Positions 26,890 to 37,582 of a stretch of DNA of 64,000 nucleotides are shown piece after piece. A program made the position numbers and the translations under genes. The notes beneath the pieces were generated by a model. The model saw only the letters and a list, made by a program, of their open reading frames with translations, searched no databases and had not been told where the DNA came from. Each line of letters opens with the position of its first letter. Within the stretch, counting starts at the first letter, position 1. The DNA is from Notoacmeibacter ruber (GTDB lineage Bacteria > Pseudomonadota > Alphaproteobacteria > Rhizobiales > Rhizobiaceae): assembly GCF_003668555.1 (NCBI RefSeq), contig NZ_RCWN01000001.1, positions 1,302,001-1,366,000 on the forward strand, in the 5' to 3' direction.

Positions 26890-28251
26890 TTAAACGCCCA
26901 GGGATTTCAACTTGCGGTGCAGGGCCGAACGCTCCATGCCGATAAACTCTGCGGTCCGCGAAATATTTCCGCCAAAACGGTTGATCTGGGCAGCCAGATA
27001 ATCGCGCTCGAACATTTCACGGGCCTCGCGAAGCGGCAAGGTCATGATATGCGTTTCCGACGACGTCGGCGTGCTTGGCAGCATTTCGCCGATCTCGGAA
27101 GGTAGCATTTCGGCGCTGACGACGTCCTGCCCATCCGTCCCTCGCGCAAGGATCATCAGGCGTTCGATGTTATTGCGCAGTTGCCGTACATTGCCCGGCC
27201 AGTCGTGACTTTGCAGTACAGCCATAGCGTCATCGCCGATGCGGCGGGGTTTGATGCCGGTCTGCCGTGCGATCTGGCCCATGAAATACTCAGCCAGATA
27301 GGGAATGTCCTCGCGGCGCTTGGCCAGTGAGGGGACCTGCACCGGCACCACAGCCAGCCGGTGATAGAGATCTTCCCGAAACAGCCCTTCCGCGATCATC
27401 GCCTCAAGGTTCTGCGAGGTGGAGGAAATGATACGGACATCGACCTTAACGCGCCGGGTGCCACCCACGCGCTCGAACTGCTGATGTGTCAGCACGGAAA
27501 GGATCTTGTTCTGGGTCTCGCGCGGCATATCGGCAATCTCGTCGATATAGAGCGTACCCCGATGGGCCTCTTCGAGCGCGCCGACCTTGCGCTCACCACC
27601 ATTGCTCTCGGTGCCGAAAAGTTCGATCTCCATCCTTTCCGGTGTCATCGCACCCGCATTGATGGTGACAAACGGGCCCCTTGCCCGGCCCGAAGCGGCG
27701 TGGACTGCGCGCGCCGTCTTTTCCTTACCGGCGCCAGAGGGGCCGATGATCATGACGCGGCTATTGGTTGGCGCGACGCGTTCGATGGTCGCCCGCAAGG
27801 CGTTCATAGCCGATGATTGACCGATCAGTTCCACGCTCTCACCGGAGCGCTTTTGAAGTTGATCGACTTCGCTCCGTAACTTGGAGGCTTCCAGGGCGCG
27901 CTCCGCGATCAGAAGCAGCCGGTCGGCCTTGAAGGGTTTCTCGATGAAATCATAAGCACCGCGCCTGATCGCTGAAACGGCGGTCTCGATATTGCCGTGA
28001 CCGGAAATCATCACCACCGGCAGGTTGGGGTGCAATTTCTTGATTTCGTCCAGCAAAGCCAGGCCGTCGAGTTTCGAGCCCTGCAGCCATATGTCCAGAA
28101 AGACCAGCCTGGGGACGCGGTCATTCACGGCAGCAAGCGCGCTTTCGCTGTCATGCGCCTGACGGGCTTCGTAGCCCTCGTCTTCCAGTATGCCGGCGAC
28201 GAGTCCGCGAATATCCTGTTCATCGTCAACTACGAGAATATCAGCTTTCAT
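26890..28251 (-). CDS. ntrX: Response regulator NtrX
   Basis: This 453-residue partner of NtrY has three domains. The receiver has phospho-acceptor Asp53 ('FLDIW') and the acidic pocket VVDDE at 7-11. The AAA+ domain has Walker A 'GPSGAGKE', Walker B 'GTLYIDEIADMP' and 'DWPGNVRQLRN'. The C-terminal Fis-type helix-turn-helix contains 'ISRTAEFIGMERSALHRKLK'. The GAFTGA loop needed to contact sigma-54 is missing: the sequence passes from 'ELFGTESNGGERKVG' to 'ALEEAHRG'. NtrYX systems sense redox or oxygen and nitrogen status. The start overlaps ntrY by 11 bases and has GAGGTAGACA upstream. Confidence 0.95.
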   Translation of the reverse strand: MKADILVVDDEQDIRGLVAGILEDEGYEARQAHDSESALAAVNDRVPRLVFLDIWLQGSKLDGLALLDEIKKLHPNLPVVMISGHGNIETAVSAIRRGAYDFIEKPFKADRLLLIAERALEASKLRSEVDQLQKRSGESVELIGQSSAMNALRATIERVAPTNSRVMIIGPSGAGKEKTARAVHAASGRARGPFVTINAGAMTPERMEIELFGTESNGGERKVGALEEAHRGTLYIDEIADMPRETQNKILSVLTHQQFERVGGTRRVKVDVRIISSTSQNLEAMIAEGLFREDLYHRLAVVPVQVPSLAKRREDIPYLAEYFMGQIARQTGIKPRRIGDDAMAVLQSHDWPGNVRQLRNNIERLMILARGTDGQDVVSAEMLPSEIGEMLPSTPTSSETHIMTLPLREAREMFERDYLAAQINRFGGNISRTAEFIGMERSALHRKLKSLGV

Positions 28252-30496
28252 TGTCTACCTCGGCATCTCTTCCGCCGGCGAGCTGTTCGGTTTCGCTCGT
28301 CGGCAACTGTATTACGATCATGGCCCCCCGACCGTCATGAAACCTTTGGGGAGCGTCGTGCAGACCGAGCCTCCCGGAATGTTCTTCGACAATCTTTCTC
28401 ACGATAGCCAAACCCAGCCCCGTCCCCTTTTTTCGGGTCGTCATGTAGGGCTCCAGCAATTTCTGGCGATCAGCGCTTGGCAGGCCGCACCCATTATCGA
28501 GAACGCGAACCTCGATCGTTTCGCCGCGAAGCTCTGCCTCGACCCGAATCGCACCCTCGAGATCAGGCATCGTCTCGCGTGCAGTATCGATCGCTTCGGC
28601 GGCATTCTTGATGAGATTACCGAAGACTTGGCCCAGAAGACGGCGATCGAACGTGCCGATCAGAGAAGTTTCGCCGAGCGCCAGTTCGAATTCTATTTCA
28701 TCGCGGCTCACTTCGACCAGAAATGAGGCCTCGCGGAGGACCTCTCTCAGATCGGCGGCCTCCATCTGTGGCTTCGGCATACGGGCGAATGCCGAGAACT
28801 CATCGACCATGCGCTTGATGTCGTCGACCTGCCGGATGATCGTCTCCGTGCATTGATCGAAGACCTCCCGATCTTCCGTGAGCTTCCGGCCATAGCGGCG
28901 CTGAATCCGCTCCGTAGAGAGCTGGATCGGCGTGAGCGGGTTCTTGATTTCATGCGCGATTCTTCGCGCGACATCGGCCCAGGCCGTGGACCGCTGGGCC
29001 TGCACCAGATCGGAAATATCGTCGACCGTGACGACCCAGGAGTGTCCCCTGTCCTCGCCCGCTTCCTCCATGGTGATCTGAACGTTGTAGGTGCGCTCCG
29101 TCCCTTGGCGGATGAAGGTCACGGTGTCACGAAAGACAGGCCGACCGGATCGGCGGGCGATTTCGAAAACACGACCGATACGGGGAAGAATATGAGAAAG
29201 ATTCTGGCCGATAATGTCCTCGCCCAGTGAAAGGTTCTGCCGGGCGGCCCTGTTGGCGACGGTGACGTCGCCATCTTCGTCGATACCGATCACGCCTGCC
29301 GTCACACCAGCAAGAACAGCTTCAGAAAAGCGGCGGCGCTCGTCGACCTGATAGTTGGCTTCCAGAAGGTCGTTTCTTTGACTGTCGAGGCGGTGGACCA
29401 TCTCGTTGAAGGTCTGGCCCAGATTGGCCATGTCCCCGTCCTCCGGGCGAACCGGGACGGTAATTCGAAGATTCCCGGCCTTCACCTCGTCCGCGGCGCC
29501 GATGAGCTGGCGGATCGGCCGCACCAGCCTGTCTGCAACCGCGATACCGGTCCAGATCGCGGAAAGAATGACCACGAGGGTGACGCCGAGATAAAGAAGG
29601 CCGAAGGCAATCTGCGATGTCGCGCGGTTGGCCTCAAGCGTACGGTATTCGCCGACATTGGCGCCGACGATCTGTCGGGCGCGAATGACCTGCGGATCGA
29701 CCAGCCGAACCGTGAAAAGATAGAGGCCTTCCAGTTCGCGCAGCTTGATGATCGCGCCAACGATGTTGCGCAGACGGGGCTCGATCATGACCGGCATGCC
29801 GTCGGCGGCCCGGTCTACGGCCTCTTGCGGTGGAATTGGCATGGCGAAATTCGCCGTCGTCTCGGCCTGCATGACAAAAGCGCCAGTCGAATCGATCAAT
29901 GCCGCATGCGCCAGCGCCCTGCCCTGGGCCTGCCGCGTCATCAGGGAACGGAAACCGGTCTTGTCCAGAATGAAGCTCGTCCGGTTGTCATCAAGCGACT
30001 CCGCCATGGCGAGGGTCGTGCCCTGAAGGTTGGCAGCGTTCTCCCGCACATAGGCATCGGCGATGGCAAGCGAGGAATTGACGATGGTTCGGGTTCGTAT
30101 CTCGAACCAGCGGTCCAGCCCGATATTGAGCGTCACCGAGGCAAACACCGCAATCATGATCGCCGGCAGCGCTGCGACCAGTGCAAACAGTGCGACGAGA
30201 CGGACATGCAGTCTTGCGGCCGCCCTGCCCCGTCGCCTTGCGGCTATGATTCGGATCAGTTCGCGGGCGATCAACCAGACGAGAAGGCCGACCAGCACCA
30301 GATTGATCACGATCAGAACAATCGTTGTATTGCGATCGGGATCGATCGGCGTCAGACCGGTCAGGATCGTGAAGCTCGTGAGCGCCACGATGAGCGTAAG
30401 GATGATGAGAGCTGCGCCTCGGCGCACGCTTACGCGCCGCCGGTCGCTCCAGCGCTCTCCCGAATCCTGCGCATAGTTCGACTCGACCAGCGTCAT
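28241..30496 (-). CDS. ntrY: Sensor histidine kinase NtrY
   Basis: This membrane sensor kinase has 751 residues from the preferred start at 30496 (GAGGTGAGG upstream; an alternative ATG lies at 30520). Three transmembrane helices in the first 130 residues precede a periplasmic region of about 190 residues, another helix, a HAMP domain ('ADRLVRPIRQLIGAADEVKAGN'), a PAS domain, HisKA with His515 ('[14 protein letters not shown]'), and the ATPase with N box '[11 protein letters not shown]', 'DNGCGLP' and 'GTGLGLAIV'. It should phosphorylate NtrX. The 104-base gap after ntrC could hold an internal promoter. Confidence 0.95.
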   Translation of the reverse strand: MTLVESNYAQDSGERWSDRRRVSVRRGAALIILTLIVALTSFTILTGLTPIDPDRNTTIVLIVINLVLVGLLVWLIARELIRIIAARRRGRAAARLHVRLVALFALVAALPAIMIAVFASVTLNIGLDRWFEIRTRTIVNSSLAIADAYVRENAANLQGTTLAMAESLDDNRTSFILDKTGFRSLMTRQAQGRALAHAALIDSTGAFVMQAETTANFAMPIPPQEAVDRAADGMPVMIEPRLRNIVGAIIKLRELEGLYLFTVRLVDPQVIRARQIVGANVGEYRTLEANRATSQIAFGLLYLGVTLVVILSAIWTGIAVADRLVRPIRQLIGAADEVKAGNLRITVPVRPEDGDMANLGQTFNEMVHRLDSQRNDLLEANYQVDERRRFSEAVLAGVTAGVIGIDEDGDVTVANRAARQNLSLGEDIIGQNLSHILPRIGRVFEIARRSGRPVFRDTVTFIRQGTERTYNVQITMEEAGEDRGHSWVVTVDDISDLVQAQRSTAWADVARRIAHEIKNPLTPIQLSTERIQRRYGRKLTEDREVFDQCTETIIRQVDDIKRMVDEFSAFARMPKPQMEAADLREVLREASFLVEVSRDEIEFELALGETSLIGTFDRRLLGQVFGNLIKNAAEAIDTARETMPDLEGAIRVEAELRGETIEVRVLDNGCGLPSADRQKLLEPYMTTRKKGTGLGLAIVRKIVEEHSGRLGLHDAPQRFHDGRGAMIVIQLPTSETEQLAGGRDAEVDNES

Positions 30497-30599
30497 CCTC
30501 ACCTCATATTCCGTGCCCATTGTGCAACAGCTGTGGCCAATGAGCAACGGATGCTCCGGCTCGCACTAAGGTTGTCGCGTGTCGGAAATGCGGCGAAAC

Positions 30600-32054
30600 T
30601 CAGCTGGATTGGCGATTAGTACGATAGACGTTGACGCCGAGCTCACGGATTTTCTTGCGAAGCGTATTCCGGTTGAGACCGAGAAGCTCCGCCGCGCGGA
30701 TCTGGTTCCCTCTCGTCGCCGTCATAGCCACCAGAATGAGCGGATACTCAACCTCGTGAAGGATGCGCTGATAAAGGCCAGCAGGCGGCAGGTCGTCCCC
30801 GAATTCCTCGAAATAGCGGTGCAGATACTGCTCGACCGCCATACCGAGATCGACGTTCTCGCTCATCTCCTGCGTGGCCGTCGCAGGGTTTTCCTGCTGC
30901 ATCGGCGCCAGTTCCGATTCGATGATCTCGATCCCGATCGTATCCTGTGGATAGAGCGCAGCAAGACGCCGGACCAGATTCTCCAGCTCTCGCACATTGC
31001 CGGGCCAAGGATAACGCTTGAGCCGGTTCATCGCATCGGCGCTGATGCGCTTTTCGCTCAAACCCTGCTGACCGGCCTGCCGGAAGAAGTGGCGGATAAG
31101 ATCCGGCACGTCTTCAGCCCGTTCGCGCAGCGGCGGCAAGCGCATCGGCACGACATTGAGACGGTAGAAAAGATCTTCGCGAAACAAGCCTTGAGCGATC
31201 GCCTGGCGAAGATCCTTATTAGTGGCAGCGACGATCCGTACATCTGTCTTGAGAGGGGTTCGCCCGCCGACGGTGGTATATTCGCCCTGCTGCAGGACCC
31301 GGAGCAGCCTTGTCTGAGCTTCCATCGGCATATCGCCGATCTCGTCCAGAAACAAAGTGCCGCCGTCGGCCTGCTCGAACCGGCCCGATGCCTTGCTGTG
31401 CGCGCCGGTAAATGAGCCTTTCTCATGACCGAACAGTTCCGACTCGATCAGTTCGCGTGGAATGGCGGCCATATTGACCGCGACAAAGGGGCCGTTGCGC
31501 CTGCGGCCATATTCATGAAGCGCTCGCGCGACCAACTCCTTGCCGGTGCCGGACTCACCGGTAATCATCACGGTCAAATCCGTCTGCATCATCCGTGCGA
31601 GCATGCGGTAAATATCCTGCATGGCGGCACTGCGGCCGACCAGCGGCATGTTTTCGGATGTCTCTTCAATGTTCTGCTCCGCCGGCTTTTTGGGCTCGGA
31701 CAGGGCGCGCCTGACAATGTTCAGCATCTCCGTCAGGTCGAAGGGCTTCGGCAGATAATCGTATGCGCCCTTCTCCGAGGCGCGGATCGCCGTCATGAAC
31801 GTGTTCTGCGCACTCATCACCAGGACCGGCAGGTCAGGACGGGCATTTCGGATGCGAGGCAGAAGGTCGAAGGCGTTTTCATCCGGCATCACCACGTCGG
31901 TGATGGCGAGATCCCCCTCTCCGGCTGAAATCCAGCGCCAAAGCGTCGCGGCATTCGATGTGACGCGCACATCATAGCCGGCGCGGCCGAGCGCCTGATT
32001 GAGCACCGTGCGGATCGCTGCATCGTCATCGGCGACAAGAATCGTATGCGTCAT
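30600..32054 (-). CDS. ntrC: Nitrogen regulator NtrC (NR(I))
   Basis: This 484-residue sigma-54 activator controls nitrogen-scavenging genes. The receiver has Asp53 ('ITDVVM'). The AAA+ domain has Walker A '[15 protein letters not shown]', the sigma-54 contact loop GSFTGA ('[12 protein letters not shown]') and Walker B '[13 protein letters not shown]'. The C-terminal Fis-type HTH contains '[24 protein letters not shown]'. The start at 32054 overlaps the ntrB stop in ATGA and follows GGAG. Its intact GSFTGA contrasts with the neighbouring NtrX. Confidence 0.97.
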   Translation of the reverse strand: MTHTILVADDDAAIRTVLNQALGRAGYDVRVTSNAATLWRWISAGEGDLAITDVVMPDENAFDLLPRIRNARPDLPVLVMSAQNTFMTAIRASEKGAYDYLPKPFDLTEMLNIVRRALSEPKKPAEQNIEETSENMPLVGRSAAMQDIYRMLARMMQTDLTVMITGESGTGKELVARALHEYGRRRNGPFVAVNMAAIPRELIESELFGHEKGSFTGAHSKASGRFEQADGGTLFLDEIGDMPMEAQTRLLRVLQQGEYTTVGGRTPLKTDVRIVAATNKDLRQAIAQGLFREDLFYRLNVVPMRLPPLRERAEDVPDLIRHFFRQAGQQGLSEKRISADAMNRLKRYPWPGNVRELENLVRRLAALYPQDTIGIEIIESELAPMQQENPATATQEMSENVDLGMAVEQYLHRYFEEFGDDLPPAGLYQRILHEVEYPLILVAMTATRGNQIRAAELLGLNRNTLRKKIRELGVNVYRTNRQSS

Positions 32055-33190
32055 TGTGTGGTCTCCGCCTTTGTCTCTCCGGACAGAGGCTTGTCTTCTT
32101 TCCAGGCCGGCATCAGAACGCGAAACGTGGTGCCATTGCTGGAACTGTCGCATTCCACCACCCCGCCATGCTCGCCGACCAGCTTTGCGACGAGCGCAAG
32201 GCCGAGCCCGGAGCCGTTGATCTTGGAGGTAATGAAGGGATCGAAAATATAGGGGAACATGTCATCGGGCACCCCTGGACCATTGTCGTGAACGCAGAAC
32301 TCCATGGGGAGTGAAACCTTCTCCTTGCTGCCGGGGACTGAAAGACGAATGCCCGGCCGGAACGCCGTGGTCAGGGTGATCCTTCCGTCCTTCCCCTTGC
32401 TGGAAACGGCCTCGGCCGCGTTCTTGATGAGGTTGAGGAAAATCTGAACCAGCTGATCCCGGTTCGCGAAAACCGGCGGCAGCGACGGGTCGTAGGAATC
32501 CTCGAAGCGGATCGTCTTGGCAAAGCCGTTCTTGGCAATGGCCCTGACGTGGTCGAGAACGACGTGGATATTGACAGGCGTCTTCTCCACGGGTCTCTCG
32601 TCGGAAAAAATCTCCATGCGATCGACGAGGCCGACGATTCTGTCGGTCTCGTCCATGATCAACCGCGTCAGGGACCGATCGTCCTCTTCGACGGAGGTTT
32701 CGAGAAGCTGCGCCGCACCGCGGATACCCGACAGCGGATTCTTGATTTCATGGGCCAGCATCGCCGCAAGTCCCGTCACCGATCTCGCTGCGCCCCGATG
32801 CGTCATCTGTCGTTCGATCTTGTCGGCCATCGAGCGCTCCTGGAAGACCACGAGAACCGTTTCTGGACGGTCCGGGACCGGACCGACATAAAGATCGACA
32901 AGGCGGTCGGCCCCGATCCGCGGCGACGAGATATCGACCCTGTATTCCGTGACGGGCGCGCCGTGTTGGCGCACCTGCTCGACCAGCGCTATCATCGGAC
33001 TGTCAAAAGGCACGAAATCCGCCAGCTTCATGCGTTTCAGCACCGACGCACTGCTGCGGAAAAGGGCTTCGGCATCGGCATTCGCATAGGCGATCGAGCC
33101 ATCGGCGTCGATCAGTGCGATCGGCTGCTGAATGGCATTGAGCAGACTTTCCGCAAGCGATGGATCAGCGACCTCCTTTTTCCGGGTCAT
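32051..33190 (-). CDS. ntrB: Nitrogen sensor kinase/phosphatase NtrB (NR(II))
   Basis: This 379-residue soluble kinase phosphorylates or dephosphorylates NtrC according to its interaction with PII. A PAS domain (about residues 12-120) is followed by HisKA with His147 ('[20 protein letters not shown]') and the HATPase domain with '[14 protein letters not shown]', '[18 protein letters not shown]' and 'GSGLGLALV'. There is no membrane segment. It overlaps dusB upstream by four bases and ntrC downstream by four bases, the usual dusB-ntrB-ntrC operon. Confidence 0.97.
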   Translation of the reverse strand: MTRKKEVADPSLAESLLNAIQQPIALIDADGSIAYANADAEALFRSSASVLKRMKLADFVPFDSPMIALVEQVRQHGAPVTEYRVDISSPRIGADRLVDLYVGPVPDRPETVLVVFQERSMADKIERQMTHRGAARSVTGLAAMLAHEIKNPLSGIRGAAQLLETSVEEDDRSLTRLIMDETDRIVGLVDRMEIFSDERPVEKTPVNIHVVLDHVRAIAKNGFAKTIRFEDSYDPSLPPVFANRDQLVQIFLNLIKNAAEAVSSKGKDGRITLTTAFRPGIRLSVPGSKEKVSLPMEFCVHDNGPGVPDDMFPYIFDPFITSKINGSGLGLALVAKLVGEHGGVVECDSSSNGTTFRVLMPAWKEDKPLSGETKAETTQ

Positions 33191-34203
33191 GCTGCTTCTT
33201 CCATTGGAGTGGATGCGAAAGCCTCAGCCAGTCGCGCAAGGGTCTCTTCGGGCTCTTGAGCGGTCAGGATGGATTGTCGAAGGGCTGCGTCGGTGTGCGG
33301 CCGCAGACGATCGAGATACCATCCCAAATGTTTGCGCGCGTGGCGGCGACCGCGCTGGCTGCCATATTCGATCAGCATGTCTTCGTAGTGCTCGGCTATA
33401 TAGTCGAAAAGAATGCTTGGCCCTGGCGCAAGGCCATTTTCGAGGAGATGGGCCGCCAGATAGGGCTGGCCGTAATGGGCGCGACCGATCATCACCGCAT
33501 CGGCACCGGTTCTGTGGAGCATCCGCAAGGCTTCGCAACGGCTGGTCACATCGCCATTGGCGACGAAGGCAATCTCCGGAACGGCTTGTCGTACCCCAGC
33601 GATGGCGTCGATATCCGCGCGACCAGCATAGCGCTGCTCCCGGGTCCGACCGTGAACTGTAATCATGGAGACACCCGCATCTGCAAAACGCCGCGCCAAC
33701 GCTGCCGCGTTCAGCTGGTCGTGATTCCAGCCGAGCCGCATCTTCACGCTGACCTGCGCGGTTCCGGCCGAAAACCGCACATGCTCGACGATCCGGAGCG
33801 CGCGGTCAGGTTCGGTCATCAGGGCAGCACCGCACGCGCCACCCGTCACCTTCTTGGCAGGGCATCCCATGTTGATATCGATGATCTGAATGCCTTCATC
33901 GGCCAGCCGCCGCGCCGCAATGCCCATTGTTTCGGCATCACGTCCAACCAGTTGCACAGCGCGAAGAGCTGAGCCCTGCCCCTTGATCCTGCGAAGCGAC
34001 TCGGCACGGTCCCGCTGCAACTCGCCGCTTGCCACCATTTCAGCAGGAGCCAGACCAATCCCGGCGCTAATGGCCCGACGCCGGAAAGGCAGATCAGTGA
34101 CCCCGCTCATCGGGGCCAAAAGAATGCGATTGGGTATCGTCAGTCCGCCCACCGAAAATGGGGAATCGAGACGGATATCTGAAGGGCGCGTACCTGCCGC
34201 CAT
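33187..34203 (-). CDS. dusB: tRNA dihydrouridine synthase (NifR3-like)
   Basis: This 338-residue FMN enzyme reduces uridine to dihydrouridine in tRNA D loops. It is a TIM barrel with the FMN segment '[13 protein letters not shown]', the catalytic cysteine motif '[20 protein letters not shown]' and the '[13 protein letters not shown]' and 'ANGDVTS' segments. The position upstream of ntrBC, where it was first called nifR3, is conserved in Rhizobium and Rhodobacter. Its promoter probably drives the whole dusB-ntrBC operon from the 140-base gap shared with ispDF. Confidence 0.95.
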   Translation of the reverse strand: MAAGTRPSDIRLDSPFSVGGLTIPNRILLAPMSGVTDLPFRRRAISAGIGLAPAEMVASGELQRDRAESLRRIKGQGSALRAVQLVGRDAETMGIAARRLADEGIQIIDINMGCPAKKVTGGACGAALMTEPDRALRIVEHVRFSAGTAQVSVKMRLGWNHDQLNAAALARRFADAGVSMITVHGRTREQRYAGRADIDAIAGVRQAVPEIAFVANGDVTSRCEALRMLHRTGADAVMIGRAHYGQPYLAAHLLENGLAPGPSILFDYIAEHYEDMLIEYGSQRGRRHARKHLGWYLDRLRPHTDAALRQSILTAQEPEETLARLAEAFASTPMEEAA

Positions 34204-34343
34204 TGACCAAGGACCTCTATCTTCTGCCTAAACCCTAACCACACCCAATATGTGCATCAAGAGTAGGCAGTGGTAGATTTTACTTTCCTTCCCCCCTGCC
34301 GTGGGCCTACACCCCCAAAGCCGTTCACGCAAAGAGGAAAACC

Positions 34344-35543
34344 GTGCCGAACGAGAGGGAAGTCACGATTGGAGTGCTCATCGTCGGCGCGGGCCGGGGA
34401 GAACGCGCAGGGGGCGCGACAAAGGGGCCGAAACAATATCGCTTGCTCGGTGGGGAACCTATTCTAAGACACACCGCAAGAGCCTTTCTCGACCACCCGG
34501 CGGTTTCGCAGGTCTTCATTGCGATTCACCCAGATGACCAGACGCTCGCCGAGAATGCGATGGCCTCGCTGCAGGACGAGATGGTTCGACTGGTCCATGG
34601 CGACAGGACGCGGCAACTCTCGGTGCTCGCCGGCCTCAGGAGTATGGCAGGCGCCGGACTCGACTATGTGATGATCCACGACGCGGCCCGCCCCCTTCTG
34701 ACGAAGGACACAATCGATGCCATCGTGGACGTCCTAAGCCCCGATGAGGGCATCATTACCGGTCAGCCCATGACGGACACGATCAAACGGGTCGACACGA
34801 CTGCGATTGTTGTCGATACGCTCGACCGGACCAAGCTTTTCCGGGCGCAGACACCTCAAACCTTCGCTTTTTCTAAAATCCTGGCCGCGCACGAGGCAGC
34901 CTATGCGCAGGGAACGGAAAACGCGACCGACGACGCTGCAATTGCTGAAATGGCCGGCATACCGGTGCGTATCGTCGAGGGTCGCTCAGCCAATCCGAAG
35001 ATGACCTTCCAGGAGGATATCGATTTGGCCGAAAAGACGTTTTCATCCTTTCCGGATGTCCGGACGGGCAATGGCTACGACGTTCACCGTTTCGAGGATG
35101 GCGAAGCCGTCACCCTGTGCGGCGTCGCTATACCCTATCATCGGAAACTGTCGGGTCACTCCGATGCGGATGTCGGCCTCCACGCTCTGACCGATGCCCT
35201 TCTGGCGACGATCGGCGCTGGTGATATCGGCACTCATTTTCCGCCATCCGATCCGCAGTGGCGCGGTGCGCCATCGTCCATATTCATTCGGCGCGCGGTC
35301 GAACTGGTGCGCGAAAAAGGTGGCCGCATCGCCAATCTCGATGTGACGCTGATTGCAGAAGAGCCGAAAATCGGTCCGCACCGGCCCGCTATGACGGATC
35401 TCCTGGCACGGCTTGTCGAGATCGATCCACACCGTATCTCCATCAAGGCGACAACCAATGAGAAGATGGGGTTTGTCGGCCGTGAAGAGGGCATTGCGGC
35501 GATCGCGACGGCAAGCGTCGTCTATCCGGGAGAACTGGTTTGA
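34344..35543 (+). CDS. ispDF: Bifunctional IspDF of the MEP isoprenoid pathway
   Basis: This 399-residue fusion carries two MEP pathway steps. Residues 1 to about 230 are the MEP cytidylyltransferase IspD ('VGAGRGERAGGATKGPKQY', 'HDAARPLL', 'QTPQTF'). Residues about 235-395 are the MEcPP synthase IspF ('GNGYDVHRF', 'LSGHSDADVGLHALTDALL', 'GDIGTHFPPSD', 'ATTNEKMGFVGR'). IspE, the intervening enzyme, is not encoded here. The fusion is characteristic of alpha- and epsilonproteobacteria. It starts at GTG 34344 with AGAGGAAAA upstream, and its stop overlaps the next gene (TTGA). Confidence 0.97.
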   Translation: MPNEREVTIGVLIVGAGRGERAGGATKGPKQYRLLGGEPILRHTARAFLDHPAVSQVFIAIHPDDQTLAENAMASLQDEMVRLVHGDRTRQLSVLAGLRSMAGAGLDYVMIHDAARPLLTKDTIDAIVDVLSPDEGIITGQPMTDTIKRVDTTAIVVDTLDRTKLFRAQTPQTFAFSKILAAHEAAYAQGTENATDDAAIAEMAGIPVRIVEGRSANPKMTFQEDIDLAEKTFSSFPDVRTGNGYDVHRFEDGEAVTLCGVAIPYHRKLSGHSDADVGLHALTDALLATIGAGDIGTHFPPSDPQWRGAPSSIFIRRAVELVREKGGRIANLDVTLIAEEPKIGPHRPAMTDLLARLVEIDPHRISIKATTNEKMGFVGREEGIAAIATASVVYPGELV

Positions 35544-36037
35544 CTGATGAAAAGACGAAGGAACTGGTCGGCGAAATCCTGAACTGCGCCCAGAAGCGAC
35601 GGCTCATGATCGGCACGGCGGAAAGCTGTACCGGCGGTCTGGTGGCGGCAACACTGACCTCGGTCCCCGGTTCTTCGACGGTCGTGGACCGTGCATTCAT
35701 CACATATTCGAACGCCGCCAAAATGGATATGCTTGGCGTTGATCCCCTGACGCTGAGGCGCTGCGGGGCGGTCTCGGGCGAGACGGCCCGCGAAATGGCT
35801 TATGGCGCGAAACGACGGTCGGCAGCGCGACTTGTGGTCTCGACCACCGGGATTGCCGGCCCTGATGGCGGTACCGAAGAAAAGCCGGTCGGCCTGGTCT
35901 GTTTTGGTCTTGCCGCGCCAGGCGGCATCATTCGAAGCGAACAATGCGTGTTCGATGACGAGGGCCGAGAGGCGATCCGCGAAGCGGCTGTCCGCCACGC
36001 ACTCAACATGCTGCTCAGTGCGCTTGAAGCGAGATAG
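35540..36037 (+). CDS. CinA C-terminal-domain protein (nicotinamide-nucleotide amidase-like, PncC)
   Basis: This 165-residue stand-alone CinA/PncC domain deamidates nicotinamide mononucleotide in characterised relatives. 'GTAESCTGGLVAATLTSVPGSSTVVDRAFITYSN' contains the catalytic Ser/Thr cluster, and 'VSTTGIAGPDGGTEEKPVGLV' is the second signature. The N-terminal MoCF-like domain of full CinA is absent. It starts at TTG overlapping the ispDF stop, so translation is probably coupled. It converges on ratA after 37 bases. Confidence 0.9.
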   Translation: MTDEKTKELVGEILNCAQKRRLMIGTAESCTGGLVAATLTSVPGSSTVVDRAFITYSNAAKMDMLGVDPLTLRRCGAVSGETAREMAYGAKRRSAARLVVSTTGIAGPDGGTEEKPVGLVCFGLAAPGGIIRSEQCVFDDEGREAIREAAVRHALNMLLSALEAR

Positions 36038-36074
36038 AAGCGGGACGTCCCCCGTTAGACAACGGAATGTGTGA

Positions 36075-36542
36075 TTAAACGTCAGCTTTCCTGTTCAAGC
36101 CGTAGAGCTTGTCGGCGCGACGCTCGAACGCTTCGGCAAAAGCGCGAAAGGCCCGATCGAACATGGTGCCCATGACCGCGCCGAGGATTCGGTTTCGGAA
36201 TTCGTAGTCGATATGGAAATGGACGGCGCTCCGCCCCTCGCCGCGCTCTTCGAAGCGCCACTGATTATCCAGATAGCGGAAGGGTCCATCGACATAGGCG
36301 ACATTGATGGTCTTTTCTTCGGGATTGAGCAGCACCTTGCTCGTGAAAGTCTCGCGGATGGCCTTGTAGCCGACCGTCATGTCGGCCAGCAGCAGGGTTT
36401 TTCTCTCCCGCTCCTTGCTGGAACGGATCCGCAGCGCCTCGCACATCGGCAAGAATTGCGGATAGGACTCCACGTCGGCGACAAGTGCAAACATCTCGTC
36501 GGCACTATGGTCGACGACCCGGGTTGTTTTGAAACTTGGCAT
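36075..36542 (-). CDS. RatA / COQ10-like START-domain protein
   Basis: This 155-residue polyketide-cyclase/START-fold protein shows 'DHSADEMFALVADVESYPQFLPMCEALR' and 'VAYVDGPFRYLDNQWRF', the signatures of the COQ10/RatA family. In mitochondria and many alphaproteobacteria such proteins bind coenzyme Q. The E. coli name RatA comes from a ribosome-association toxin claim, and a toxin role is not supported here because no antitoxin is adjacent. It lies 14 bases after lipA, forming the end of the pdh-lpd-lipA transcription direction. Confidence 0.88.
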   Translation of the reverse strand: MPSFKTTRVVDHSADEMFALVADVESYPQFLPMCEALRIRSSKERERKTLLLADMTVGYKAIRETFTSKVLLNPEEKTINVAYVDGPFRYLDNQWRFEERGEGRSAVHFHIDYEFRNRILGAVMGTMFDRAFRAFAEAFERRADKLYGLNRKADV

Positions 36543-36556
36543 AGTGCCTGCGGTCC

Positions 36557-37522
36557 TCAGGCCAGTTGAAGAGCCGCGTCACGCGCCGCTCTCGCCGCCT
36601 GCAATTTCGCAAAATCTTCGTCGGCATGATGGGAGGAGCGCGTCAGGGGACTCGCGGAGACCATTAGAAACCCTTTGGACCGCGCAGTCGTCTCGAGGCT
36701 CTTGAACTCATCGGGCGGAACAAAGCGAATGACAGGGTGATGTCGCCGCGTCGGTGCAAGATACTGGCCGATCGTGATAAAATCCACATCGGCAGTCCGC
36801 AGGTCGTCCATCAATTGCAGAATTTCGTTTCGCTCCTCACCCAGTCCGACCATGATGCCGCTCTTGGTAAACATCGTCGGATCGAGTTCCTTGACCCTTT
36901 GCAGCAGGCGAATGGAATGGAAGTAGCGGGCCCCTGGGCGAACAGTAAGATAGTTCGACGGGACCGTTTCGAGATTGTGGTTGAAGACATCGGGCTTGGC
37001 TGCGACGACTGTCTCAAGTGCGCCGTCCTTCCGCAGAAAGTCGGGCGTCAGAACCTCAACCGTAGTTTCCGGCGACCGCAACCGGATAGCCGCGATCGTA
37101 TCGGCAATATGCTGAGCACCACCATCCGGCAGATCGTCGCGGTCGACCGAGGTAATCACCACGTGTTTCAAGCCCATCTGGGCAACGGCCTCGGCAACAT
37201 TCGCCGGCTCGGCAGGATCGAGCGGCAACGGTCTGCCGGTCGTCACATTGCAAAACGCGCAGGCACGCGTGCAGATTTCGCCCATAACCATGAAACTGGC
37301 GTGTTTTTTCTGCCAGCATTCACCAATATTGGGGCATCCCGCTTCTTCGCATACCGTCACGAGATTGTTGTCGCGAACGATCGACTTCGTCTCGTTGTAA
37401 CCCTTGGAGACCGGAGCCTTCACCCGGATCCAGGCGGGTTTTTTCTGCACCTCGTTTTCGGGCCGCTTCGCCTTTTCGGGATGGCGTGGGCGCTCAGCGC
37501 GAGTGTCGAGAACTGTGACCAT
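36557..37522 (-). CDS. lipA: Lipoyl synthase
   Basis: This 321-residue radical-SAM enzyme inserts two sulfur atoms into octanoyl groups on lipoyl domains. The auxiliary cluster motif is C-x4-C-x5-C ('[12 protein letters not shown]'). The radical-SAM motif is CTRACAFC ('[13 protein letters not shown]'). The C-terminal '[11 protein letters not shown]' contains the RSSxH segment. GGAG lies 12 bases upstream of the ATG at 37522. The context is functional: the E2 and E1 beta lipoyl domains encoded nearby are its substrates. Confidence 0.97.
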   Translation of the reverse strand: MVTVLDTRAERPRHPEKAKRPENEVQKKPAWIRVKAPVSKGYNETKSIVRDNNLVTVCEEAGCPNIGECWQKKHASFMVMGEICTRACAFCNVTTGRPLPLDPAEPANVAEAVAQMGLKHVVITSVDRDDLPDGGAQHIADTIAAIRLRSPETTVEVLTPDFLRKDGALETVVAAKPDVFNHNLETVPSNYLTVRPGARYFHSIRLLQRVKELDPTMFTKSGIMVGLGEERNEILQLMDDLRTADVDFITIGQYLAPTRRHHPVIRFVPPDEFKSLETTARSKGFLMVSASPLTRSSHHADEDFAKLQAARAARDAALQLA

Positions 37523-37582
37523 GAACGATAACGTCTCCAATGCGGGGCAACCTTGTCGCCTTGTCCTCTCCACATAGCAAGA

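Noticed and set aside
36075..36542. RatA read as a toxin of a toxin-antitoxin pair
   Set aside because: No small antitoxin gene is adjacent; the sequence and lipA neighbourhood fit a COQ10-like coenzyme Q-binding protein better.
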